Of a stretch of 64,000 bases of DNA, positions 11,726 through 21,828 are shown in pieces. The position numbers were made by a program, and so were the translations under genes. The DNA lies in the NCBI GenBank assembly GCA_009760885.1, contig CM019702.1, positions 45,889,550 through 45,953,549 of the forward strand. The letters are read 5' to 3'. The stretch comes from Achatina immaculata. Its lineage: Eukaryota; Mollusca; Gastropoda; Stylommatophora; Achatinidae. How positions within the stretch are numbered: position 1 is the first letter of the stretch; every line of letters starts with the position of its first letter. The notes beneath the pieces are model-generated. The model was not told the origin of the DNA. It did no database searches and saw only the letters and a list, made by a program, of their open reading frames with translations.

Positions 11726-12367
11726 TTAAATATGACAAGCATTAATATTCTTTGTCTGAAAGTGCATAAAGCTATTGCTGCAAGTACAGAAAAGTTGATG
11801 GAAAGCTTGCTTGTATCTAGAACTCATATGATAATATATAAAAATGTTCGCAGAGGAGTTCGCAGATTCTAGAAGAAATCCGATACCCATCATTACCAGA
11901 CTGATATTTTCGTATTTTCCGCCAATTGAAAACTCTGGTACTAACGACATCGCGATGAAGTTGATGCAGACAGGGATAAATGAAAAGATGAATAAACTTG
12001 AAATAATCACGACCATTTTGGTTACTTTCGTGTCACGATTAGAAATGCTTTCCGCTTGAGTAGATGACGTCGACATTGTCCGCCATTTCGCTTTAACCCA
12101 TAATTTAACCACCAGGATTATCGTGCAGATAATGATGATGATAAATGAGACGAAAGGAATGATAACGTTGTTGATTGTGAAGGAAATCGCCTCGACGCTT
12201 TCTCGATGTTCCGTGTGGACGAGAGTTAGAACTGTTCTGTTCTTGGCTGGTAGTTCCGTCATCGCCAGTCTGTTGACAAAGTAAACGGGAGCAGCACTAG
12301 AACACAGGACAATAAAGATACTAGATATCAAAACACAAGCTCTCCTGGAGGTAATAATACGCTTGAC
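11726..12367 (-). CDS. GPCR exon 3 (TM4-TM7 and C-tail)
   Basis: The acceptor TTCCAG|GTC joins in phase 0, giving the basic V-K-R-I-I-T-S-R-R loop before TM4. Encodes residues 146-358. The tail has C-T-C cysteines that could be palmitoylated. Confidence 0.88.
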   Translation of the reverse strand, partial: VKRIITSRRACVLISSIFIVLCSSAAPVYFVNRLAMTELPAKNRTVLTLVHTEHRESVEAISFTINNVIIPFVSFIIIIICTIILVVKLWVKAKWRTMSTSSTQAESISNRDTKVTKMVVIISSLFIFSFIPVCINFIAMSLVPEFSIGGKYENISLVMMGIGFLLESANSSANIFIYYHMSSRYKQAFHQLFCTCSNSFMHFQTKNINACHI

Positions 12368-15300
12368 CTGGAAGTAAAAAATTAAAAATTAAGGTCACGT
12401 CTATCAAAATGTTGTAACCGTACTTGTATATTTTCGATATAGCAACAAGAAACTGCTGCACAATATCTGAAATACTGGGGTTTTTTTAATACCAAATCTA
12501 GAACGAAGAAACGAAGTTTATTTTAAAAGATTGAAGAACTGGAAGCAAAGGCCCATCTCATGTTCTGTCGTTCGATTTCTTATCATTCACTGATTCCAGT
12601 CATTTCGTTTAATTATGTATACTAATTAGAAGAAGAAATGTGAATAAAAGCAATATTATAAAACAAGTATCCTTACAATTGCACGGTAAACCACACCAGT
12701 CCATTTTTTTCCACAGAATTACAATTACGCTACATCACAGGTTCATTTGCATATTCCGTATAGTTATGTTACTTTTTACTTGTTGTAATTGTTATGTGAC
12801 CTTCATATGCGAATTACAGATGTGGACTTATAAAGAACGAAGTTTTTATTCTCAGTTACAAATTTCGTAACCACCGAGAAGATACTAAAACATCAACATC
12901 ATCATTAATATCCTCAGCAATTCTCGCAAAGTTAAATAACTGTGATAGCTTCTCTTAATTATCGCTGTCTACGATAGCTCCCTTTTTTTTATTTTAGCCT
13001 ACTAAATGTACTGTCGCTGACATTTTCCGTACGTTTGATCTTGAGTACTCCTGTTCGTATTTTTCTTGAGAGCTCGTTGACCAGTCTTTTGATGCAGCAA
13101 AGTGACCTATTAAACTTAAGCTTTAACCTACAGTGTCACTAAGTATCCTGTCTGTAGAACTGTGGGTACCCCTGGGACAGCGACCGATGTTGTCTCGTAC
13201 TGTAATTGTTATTGAGTAACAAGTGGAAGAAAAAAGAAGGTAATGGGAAAAAAAAATTAGATTGAGACAGTTGCAATATTGTGGTCACACAAAGAGCCAG
13301 AATACAATAATCAGAGGGAAAAGTACAAGATCAAAGAGCAAGAGATGGACAACTACATGGATTTGTGGACAACGTAAGAAAATGGGCTGGAATGAACTAA
13401 GCCTGGTACATTGTGAAAATAAAGTACAAGGAAGGTTGCAACCAACCCTGCATAGCGCCAGGGTACGTGATGATGATGACTGAATATCCCATGAACTACT
13501 TTTGACACCAGAAAATGAAATAATTCACTTTTGTTAACTTTAGTATCTGCCCACTCTGCCAGTGACTTTTTTGTTTAGTGAAAGAACACAGTGACCGCAG
13601 TGCACAGCGCCACCGATGGCGAATATGCCTGATGCCTGATCTGTTTTTCTCGTTGTATATCATAGTATCAGCGCCACTATAGCCCGTTGAATAAAATAGA
13701 GTTCAATATCGTACCTGACTTGACATAGCTTGCCAAGTAAACATGACTGCGTCTTGTTCTAACAAGAGGAAGGTCACGAGAATCCGTTGTTAATATTGTT
13801 ATTATCGGTATATTATGGGTATTATCTTCAAAACTGGGAAGAATAGAAGCCCATTTTCGCGCCTAAGAGCTGAGAACAAAAACACCCTACACGACACCCG
13901 GACAACAGAGTCTGCTAAATGTTGTTTCTAGTCCCAGCCCAACATTGAACTAGCTCGTTTCAACACTTGAAGCTGCAGCTATATGTCCAAATAGCTGAAA
14001 TATACACGTGAATGCATTAAAAAAAAATAACCAAACCTTCAGTGGTGAGGTAATACACAGGCACCTCTCTAGTGTTATAAATGCAGTGATCCAGGCTGTG
14101 ACACGAGAGAGAATCACGTGTGGCCAACCAGTCACAAGATACTGGAGTCCAACCGGTTCAAAAGGTAAGTCTGCTGCTCTGAAGGCTGGATTCAGACAAA
14201 TATTTGTCCAGAGAAGAGTTGTCAAACAACCCATGTCTGATATGGCTAGTCCTGGGAGGTCAAGGAAATAATACATTTTAAATGGAGGATGAGGTCAAGG
14301 AAATAATACATTTTAAATGGAGGATGAGGTCAAGGAAATAATACATTTTAAATGGAGGATGAGGTCAAGGAAATAATACATTTTAAATGGAGGATGAGGT
14401 CAAGGAAATAATACATTTTAAATGGAGGATGAGGTCAAGGAAATAATACATTTTAAATGGAGGATGAGGTCAAGGAAATAATACATTTTAAATGGAGGAT
14501 GAGGTCAAGGAAATAATACATTTTAAATGGAGGATGAGGTCAAGGAAGTAATACATTTTAAATGGAGGATGAGGTCAAGGAAATAATACATTTTAAATGG
14601 AGGATGAGGTCAAGGAAATAATACATTTTAAATGGAGGATGGGGTCAAGGAAATAATACATTTTAAATGGAGGATGAACATAGCTCAGCAAAAGTACAGT
14701 GACAAAGAAACACTCGAGAACAAACATTAATCAGAAGTCACTCAAAAATGAAAAATTGTAACAGGAAGGCAAATAAGCTACCAGCAATGTCTTTATTCAG
14801 CTGATTGATTGAAAGTGGCCGAGTGAAACTAAATGAAATGGCGAGTACAAATGCCGTAGAAATTTATGTAGAAACTGAAGTGTTGAATGCTACAAAATGT
14901 CTTTTCTTTGAAACAGGAACGGTGTTATTAAAGGAATAGTATAGATTTAATGGCCAGCAAAGCTGGGGTTCATACAGAGCGTGCCTTATTTGATACCCAA
15001 GCTGATCCCGGGTATAAGAGGTTAACTTATATCATCGAAGGCAACGTGAAAGAATCATCTTTCCTGTGAAATTTCATCAGAAGAATGCTTCCTTGGATCA
15101 TTCATAACCGTTGTCCAACCTCAGTCAGATTTGATTGCCTGACTCAATGCCTTCTCTACTGAAAAGAATTAGTTCGATAAGAATGGGTTACTCTGTTCAG
15201 CCATTCAGATGTAATGAGTCTAACATGGATTTACTGTCCAGGTCAAGTGGGAGTATCTGGAAATTACATCTCGGATTGACTTGCTGGACAGGCTAAGATA

Positions 15301-16485
15301 AAAGGCAGGCTGACAATGGACAAGGGTGGCATTGCTAAAGTTGTACTTGACAGATTGAGGGAAGGTTTAGAGCGGGAATGGAAGGATAACGCAGTTACAA
15401 GAAGATTTGCTGAAACTGAAACAAATTAAAGGTGGTGGCAGGAGATCCAAACTGTGTGTCAAAACTCGCATCGTAAACAACCGACAGGACTACTAGCAAA
15501 CAAACTCAGTGCTGCGGTGTACGGCGGAGCATATATAGGGTTGACCTTAATGTAATGACGATGGAGTCTAAATTTTGAACCTTGAAGCTCCTTCTTCACA
15601 CCCATGACCGTATGTCAACCTTACCTGGATTGCCTTCTTCTCAATATCTACTCCATGTACAGAGTACTGTATAGTCCAATCTAAACTGAATTTGACGCCA
15701 AACCCTCAATATCTACTCCATATACAGAGTACTGTATAGTCCAATCTAAACTGAATTTGACACCAAACCCTCAATATCTACTCCATGTACAGAGAACTGT
15801 ATAGTCCAATCTAAACTGAATTTGACGCCAAACCCTCGGTATCTACTCCATGTACAGAGAACTGTATAGTCCAATCTAAACTGAATTTGACACCAAACCC
15901 TCAATATCTACGCGATATACAGAGCTATAATCCAACCCAAACCGGATTTAATGTTTCCACCCTAATATCTTCTGCACAGCCAGGACAAAAGTCCACTCCC
16001 AGACAGGCTACACGCCTGTGTCTCTGTATCTCTTCAACTGCATGGAGCTGGACCTCGCTGTCTCCGGGAGCTCATCAATCCAGCGATCAGTATGATTTGA
16101 TTGTCATGGTAGACACAGTATGAAATGTATCTAACCATTTCGGTGACGTGATTCATTAGTTTCAAAATTCGTAAACATTACCAAATTAATCTGTTTTATT
16201 TAACCATTAATAGTAACAAATGATGTGACTTTATGAAGCAACATGACGTTATTTCTAAACATTACCAAGCAAACTGACGTTAACGGGGTCTTTAAATCCG
16301 AGTCTGACGAAGCAGATGACGTTGATGATGTTAGACACTGTGCCAAATAGATCAATGATCTCACAGACAATGGTGTAACTGATCCACTGAAAAATCTGCA
16401 GGGCGTGATTGCTGACCAAGATGTCTGTTCTCTCATCAGAAATGATTTCAATGTCCCACAGATATGTCAATTCTGAACTGTTCAT
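11726..16485 (-). CDS. Chemosensory-type class A GPCR, three exons, 358 aa
   Basis: CDS = complement(join(11726..12367,14037..14251,16266..16485)). The product is a plasma-membrane, G-protein-coupled receptor. TM1 is at about residues 34-58 with G-T-V-S-N. TM2 has the L-A-I-S-D form of LAxxD (75-79). TM3 ends in E-R-C (135-137) in place of DRY. TM4 is about 157-177, TM5 about 208-232 and TM6 about 262-284, which has F-I-F-S-F-I-P in place of CWxP. TM7 is about 300-324, with N-S-S-A-N-I-F-I-Y-Y in place of NPxxY. N-S-S at residues 2-4 and N-R-T at 188-190 are potential N-glycosylation sites. Introns have GT-AG borders, and phases 1 and 0 agree. These deviations are typical of expanded gastropod chemosensory receptor families. 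The ligand is unknown. A start at 16533 would add 16 residues. Confidence 0.85.
13255..13482 (+). mobile_element. 3' end of a non-LTR retrotransposon (family F) in GPCR intron 2
   Basis: The stretch encodes R-L-R-Q-L-Q-Y-C-G-H followed by a basic segment and a short C-terminus. It ends in a (GAT)n tail. The layout (GH motif, basic linker, short terminus, microsatellite tail) matches LINE C-termini elsewhere in the window, with a different sequence. Confidence 0.6.
14037..14251 (-). CDS. GPCR exon 2 (TM2-TM3)
   Basis: Encodes residues 74-145. The acceptor is CCTCCCAG|GA and the donor AAG|GTTTGG. It runs from L-A-I-S-D of TM2 to S-P-L-K after the E-R-C motif. The intron side of the acceptor is the first unit of a 35-bp tandem array. 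Confidence 0.85.
14257..14676. repeat. 35-bp minisatellite at the GPCR exon 2 acceptor, 12 copies
   Basis: The unit starts 'aggtcaaggaaataatacat' and recurs every 35 bp from 14257 (14292, 14327 and so on). Copies are almost identical, with only a few single-base changes such as 14549 and 14641. On the minus strand the first unit is the polypyrimidine/branch-point part of intron 1, six bases before the exon. Confidence 0.95.
15116..15600 (+). mobile_element. RNase H-bearing repeat, copy 1 (decayed)
   Basis: It carries W-x-Y-C-P-G-x-x-G-V-x-G-N-Y, which fits the end of an RNase H domain as found in retroelement polyproteins. It aligns along its length with 58800-59665. Both copies share 'taacatgg-tttactgtcca' and 'cgcatcgtaaacaacc'. 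Stops are present. Confidence 0.6.
15641..15945. repeat. 65-bp tandem repeat, about 4.6 copies
   Basis: The unit starts 'tcaatatctactccatgtac' and recurs at 15641, 15706, 15771, 15836 and 15901. It lies in GPCR intron 1. Confidence 0.92.
16266..16485 (-). CDS. GPCR exon 1 (N-terminus and TM1)
   Basis: Encodes residues 1-73 plus one base of codon 74. The donor is G|GTAATG. The ATG at 16485 was chosen because it places a glycosylation site and a short extracellular tail before TM1. The ATG at 16533 is also in frame. Confidence 0.8.
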
Positions 16486-17044
16486 TCTTGCAAAGTAAAT
16501 GTCCCGTTTATTAAAGTTTTTTTTTAAAATCATGAATGTACTACGGGACCAACGATGAAATAAGAATTATACTGAACATAATAAATCACTGAGATTTTTT
16601 TTATTAACCATGGAAATTATTCTTTAAATGAAATTGAACACGATTTAATATTCTCTAAATTAGATCAAACTTGTGGCAAAAGACTCTTTAAATGAAATTA
16701 ACCATACGCTAAAGTTCTATATTAGTGAACCTTTCCTTTCATTTTTTTCATAAAGTGTTATACTTATTTACAACTTCAAGTAGCAGTTTCATATAATTTA
16801 GCTGTTTCTTCACACTCCGTGTATTCTGAGCCTAAGAGCGCCCCGCGTGAGTGCAGCGCCCCCGGCCAAACTGGAACTACCAACCACGGCCACGAGAGCA
16901 GTGTACATTGATCACTTTTCTGCTCAGACCTCCACAAACTCTGTATAACAATTTATATTATTTCTATTTGGATTTTTTACACAAATACTAACAGTCGCTT
17001 TTTACAAATTTGTTACTCAGTTATACACAAGATGTCACCAGGGG
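16486..17044. other. Upstream flank of the GPCR; GC-rich patch at 16845-16920
   Basis: No gene is seen. The patch 'gagcgccccgcgtgagtgca' stands out in AT-rich DNA 360-430 bp upstream of the receptor start. It could belong to its promoter or 5' UTR, but this is inference only. Confidence 0.3.
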
Positions 17045-17245
17045 GGTAAAAGAAAGCGGGGTAGACCCAAAGACACACTAAGAGGTTTATCACCAAGGAG
17101 TGTTCAAGAATGCTCATCAGAAACCCCGAAGATCTAAAGCAAGTAGCAAGGAATCGCCAGACATGGAGAGCCTTGTCCTCCGTCCTATGCGCCGCCTTTG
17201 GCCCAAGAGGATCAGCTAACTAACTAACTAACTAACTATACCAAA
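17045..17245 (+). mobile_element. 3' end of a non-LTR retrotransposon (family D)
   Basis: Encodes R-K-R-G-R-P-K-D-T-L-R-R, then R-N-R-Q-T-W-R-A-L-S-S-V-L-C-A, and ends in a (CTAA)n tail at 17216-17237. This matches the basic C-terminus of LINE ORFs. Confidence 0.65.
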
Positions 17246-17930
17246 AAATTTATCATTTTGGGGGTGAATATTTTACGGTTAATTTACCATTATTCTTCTT
17301 GATCATTTTTCCCTCATGTTAAATTTATGAGTTTTGTTTCCTGTGATGCTCTATCACGCAAGTTAAGAGATTCTCTCCCTTCAGTTTCTCCTCCTAATGG
17401 ACTTTGGAAATTAAAATTTGTATTGGCTGTAGTGGCTCAGTCAGAAGATATATTATACATAAACAAGTTCTTACAAAGCTAAAACATAGAACTGATGCTA
17501 CACAGAGTCACGATTAGTCCATAGCATAAAATAATTATCAAAGTTAGTCCAATGTCAATATGACAAATTCTTGGCGCAAACTACAATTTCCTAGCAGCAA
17601 GTTATATTTAAATATCGTCATATTTTTTTTATGTTTTACCTTTTTTATTTCGATTATTTTCACCAAAATGAAATCAGACAAAGACTAAGGCCACGATACC
17701 ATCGGCTTGAGTTAGCTTTCGTTTATACAAAATTATTAAAAACAACAATTTAAAGCATAAATTTCCTAGACTAAACTTGAACGGTTGTATTTATAAACCA
17801 ATAATTGTCAGAATCAGCCTAGAACTAGCCTGCTTTCACCGCAGGAAATGGGTAACTATGGTGTTGTAACGTGTCAAGTAATGATTGCTATAATTAATCA
17901 GTGTAATGTAGTACATCAGTATTAAAGCGA
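17246..17930. other. No gene seen
   Basis: AT-rich DNA with only short uninformative frames. Confidence 0.4.
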
Positions 17931-17934
17931 GTAA

Positions 17935-18560
17935 ATAAGAGTGCAGCTAGTAGATAGACAGAGTGCAGCGAGAAGATAGAGTGCAGCGAGTACACAGATA
18001 GAATGCAGCGAGTAGATAGATAGAGTGTAGCGAGTAGATAGATAGAGTGCAGCGAGTAGATAGATAGAGTGCAGCGAGTAGATAGAATGCAGCGAGTAGA
18101 CAGATAGAATGCAGCGAATAGATACATAGAATGCAGGTAGTAGATAGATAGAGCGCAGCGAGTAGATAGATAGAATTCATCGAGTAGATACATAGAGTGC
18201 AGGTAGTAGATAGATAGAGTGTAGGGAGTAGATAGATAGAATGCAGCGAGTAGACAGATAGAATTCATCGAGTAGCTACATAGAGTGCAGGTAGTAGATA
18301 GATAGAGTGTAGGGAGTAGATAGATAGAATGCAGCGAGTAGATAGATAGAATGCAGCGAGTAAATAGATAGAATGCAGCGAGTAGATAGAGTGCAGCGAG
18401 AAGATAGGTAGAATGCAGGGAGTAGATAGAGTGCAGCGAGTAGGTAGTGTGCAGCGAGAAGATAGGTAGAATGCAGCGAGTAGATAGAGTGCAGCGAGAA
18501 GATAGGTAGAATGTAGCTAGTAGATAGAGTGGAACGAGTAGATAGAGTGCAGCGAGTATG
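17935..18560. repeat. Complex satellite of 'gcagcgagtagatagatagaat' type units
   Basis: Variable units of about 14-22 bp combine a GCAGCGAG block with one to three GATA/GACA tetranucleotides over 620 bp. Minus-strand frames of up to 124 codons here are only translations of the repeat. Confidence 0.93.
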
Positions 18561-18699
18561 GGCTAGGCGATGCATCATTTAGTCGAGGAGGGCTTGCGAA
18601 GAGATCTCTAAAAGTTCATTAAGCGGAAAGTAAAAATACGAAATCTTAAAAGACAGCAGTACTTTCTGGTCAAAAGGGGACTAATACACATGTTTGGCG

Positions 18700-18895
18700 A
18701 TCGAATGAGAAAAAAGAAAAACAAGAAAAGGAAAGAAAGGAAGAAAGAAAAGAAAAGAAAGCAAAAAAAAAGAAAGTTACTTATGAAAATAACAAATATT
18801 TGATCAAAATACTTTCATCAATGACCACAGAAATGATTAAACAACAACAACAACAATAACAACAACAACAACAATAACAACAATAAATGAACACA
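18700..18895. repeat. (GAAA)n- and (CAA)n-like low-complexity DNA
   Basis: A purine tract (aaag/gaaag) at 18710-18775 and a CAA/CAATAA tract at 18841-18890. Confidence 0.8.
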
Positions 18896-19149
18896 AAAAT
18901 TGAAAATGAATTCAGCTATTTCCATTAACCAAATTGTGAGTACGAGAATATTCAGTTAAAAAATAACACCTGGTTAATATTATCAAATATTTTACTATGA
19001 AACTGTCTTTAAATAATCGATGCGAGTTCAAGTGAGCATTGTTGAAGGTTCCTTGCAGTTTCTCTGAGCAGTTCCACGAGCTAATGTCACGATCAGGTGG
19101 AACAGTTTCTTGACCTCATTTGTGGTGAATGATGTCATCACATAATCGC

Positions 19150-19400
19150 TTGCCTGAGTGAAGAAGTGGCTAGCGCACAAGTGCCTCACATGGAGGTCCG
19201 TGGTTCAAGCCCCGAGGCCCCAGTCACCCACACTGTAGAAGGTTAGAGTTGGGAAAGTAAAGAAAAACAGTCGTGATACTGCCCATATCACCCCCTAGTG
19301 TGCCGACACAACCAGGAAAATATGGATAAAGTACTAACACCATATGCTCTATGTGCCTTTATGGCATTATGGGGATATTTTTATCTTTATCTCAGACCAT
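19150..19400 (+). mobile_element. tRNA-derived SINE
   Basis: A degenerate A box (TGGCTAGCGCACAAG, about 19167) and a B box (GGTTCAAGCCC, 19202-19212) form a tRNA-like pol III head. It is followed by a body and the 'actaacaccatatgctctat' tail with a T/C-rich end. The tail matches the fragments at 1310 and 6302. The head is too degenerate to be a working tRNA. Confidence 0.7.
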
Positions 19401-19550
19401 GTTCTTACTGTTGTTTTAATGTTATTTCGTACGCAATAAAAAAAGTAAAGACAAACAATGATATGTTTCACGTGTGCCATATGCTTAACCATTACGTTAC
19501 TGACCTGACAAACCTGCTGCATAAGCAGCTCCAACATCACTCACAAGGTG

Positions 19551-19758
19551 TGATAGCGACAGAAGTGTAGCCACACTATAGTTGTTACATGCAGCAACGG
19601 TGGTAGGTTATACTGCTGCCTTACCAAGGTGAATTAAACTGTATAAAGCTGTGATAGTGACAGAAATGTAGCCATACTGTAGTTGTTACTTGCAGCGTCG
19701 GTGGTAAGCTGTACTGCCGCCTTACCAAGGTGAATTAAACTGTATAAAGCTGTGAGCT
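19551..19758. repeat. Two-copy tandem duplication of about 107 bp
   Basis: Both copies contain 'ccttaccaaggtgaattaaa' and 'ctgtataaagctgtga' and differ by scattered substitutions. Confidence 0.85.
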
Positions 19759-20645
19759 TCAATATGAAAACTGTGCGTCTCTGTGATCTGCGCCAAAAAT
19801 GGCTGCCTACTTTGTTTAATGATTACATCTACCATAATTAACAACAAAAACTGATGAGCAGTATTGAAGTTCTGGAACAGGGGAGTTAAGTAATCTCTGA
19901 ACCTACATCTGAGGAAACGTCTATGAGAAAATCAGTTTTGTCAGTTTATTATTTCTGAGGGGACCATGCTGGTATAAAAACAGCGCCATCGTCCCATCTT
20001 GTAAATTGAAATAGCAGAATCTTTCGCTTACCTTAGCTTAACAACAATCGCATCCTTTTTTTTACACAGAGCTTCTCAACCTTTTCTGCTTGAACTTCTT
20101 CCCCCCTTTGTGCATTAACATTCTCTCAACATTCACCCATTACAGTAGGAAAACCGCCAGTTGCGTACTTTAGTCTCCATGACTTCAAATGCCCTAAATT
20201 CGGAGCAGTCGCCATTGCTAAAGTATGGGAGGGTGGTCCTATTGCTAAGATATTGTGCTTGTGCAGAAAATTACTGGTGGTTCATGTTAATTTTGTGTAT
20301 CGTATCTTCATTGTTCAGTGCGCAAGCACCGCATGTCAGCGTTACTTATGTGATGACACAGCGAATAAACATCTGAACCGTGACAAGGTTTTCTTGTCAC
20401 ATTCCTGGCTACCAAATCACTCAAACACAAACAAAATCTCGATAGCAGCAGAAATGAAACAGCACCGAATGTTAAAAAAAAAAAAGGTGGTTCAATACAG
20501 GTCATTATCCGGTCTGGTTTTCGTGGCTTTCTCGTGCTACATTATACATGAACGTTTGCACTATTTTTACAACAACCAATAATAACATAACAATGACTTC
20601 ATTTCAAGAGTGTGCATGATAATCCACTTTATTTATCTCTGTAAC
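19759..20645. other. No gene seen
   Basis: Two overlapping frames at 20161-20582 have no recognisable motif and are probably chance. Confidence 0.35.
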
Positions 20646-21068
20646 TGTAATGGACACTTGACAAAACAGCTGAGAAATACATAAATGCCTTTGAATGTAA
20701 ATGCTACAGAAGAGTTCTTCACATATCATGGACAAAAAAAGAACAACTATATACTACAAGAACTTAATATTGAAGAAGGCTGGCTAGTAAAGAGGATTAA
20801 ACAGAGAAAACTTAAATATTTTGGACACATTAAACGTCATGATAATTTAGAGAAGACCGTCTTGGAAGGGTACATAATGGGAAAAAGAAAGAGAGGAAGA
20901 CCAAGGCGAAGATGGCTGCAAGACATCGTTGATGATCTGCAAATGGATGCATCAACAGCAGGCCGTCTTGCTCACACCCGAGAGGCCTACAGTAGAGCTG
21001 TTATGGAGGCAAAGTTCCGGAAGGAACATGCAAATGAATGAATGAATGAATAAATGAACTTGTAATGG
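20646..21068 (+). mobile_element. 5'-truncated family A LINE insertion with target-site duplication
   Basis: The insert is about 407 bp. Its 20685-21041 frame keeps the intact family A C-terminus, with [11 protein letters not shown], then [12 protein letters not shown], ending in H-A-N-E. It has a (TGAA)n tail. TGTAATGG at 20646-20653 and 21061-21068 is the duplicated target. Confidence 0.85.
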
Positions 21069-21621
21069 GCATTTATGATACATCTGGCCCTACGGCCAAA
21101 TATAGTTGTTATATAACGCCAGACTTAGGTACTTTTATCATTTGTATTAGCTTGTAGTGTTGAAAATGATCCGCCAATTTTTTAACGATAGTAAGTTCTT
21201 ATTTTGTCTAAAATTCGTCCCAGTCATCATCAGCATATGTATATTGGATATTTGAGTCTTTCCACTGTCAAGTTCTTGTTCTAATGTTTTCCGCCAAAAT
21301 AACTGAATAAATTCCACAAAATTAGATACGTCTGGTGACTTTCTTCTATACCATTCTACATTATTATTCGTTATTATTCGTCATCATTATTTTTGGTCTC
21401 TTCCTCGAAATATTGCGAGACAAATCCGAACTGTTATCAATAAATTCTGATCTATATTGCCTGTAATGCTATTATCGGTATATGAATAATATGTCACGCG
21501 AGGCCATGAAGAGCTGTTCTCTGGAAGTTCTAAGAACTCTTATCTGAGCCCTACATGTAGCCCTCATAACAATCCAATCTGTGATGCTTGTATTTATTAC
21601 ATCATTACGTATGTCAAGGAA

Positions 21622-21624
21622 GGC

Positions 21625-21658
<34 letters not shown>

Positions 21659-21706
21659 GTCTGTCTGTCTGTCTGTCGGTCTGTCTGTCTCTCTCTCTCT
21701 CTCTTA
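21622..21706. repeat. (TCTG/TCTC)n microsatellite
   Basis: Short tandem CT/TG tetranucleotides. Frames through it are repeat artefacts. Confidence 0.9.
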
Positions 21707-21828
21707 TCAGACAAATATATTTCATAGGCCTATCTATAGAAAATAGTTCAGGGAACAGACTTAAAGGTGGCTGGAATTATGAACATGTTAACACTGACTA
21801 AACTGAAGTCGCCCGTGAGTATATTTCA

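Noticed and set aside
12480..12620. Possible copy of the CR1-like LINE 3' tail in GPCR intron 2
   Set aside because: Similarity ('tttattttaaaag', 'catctcatgttctg') is too weak and patchy to claim.
17894..18578. Minus-strand frames of 77-124 codons (L/Y/S-rich)
   Set aside because: Translation of the GATA-type satellite.
20161..20582. Overlapping 71- and 109-codon frames
   Set aside because: No motif, no splice context and no support from composition; probably chance.
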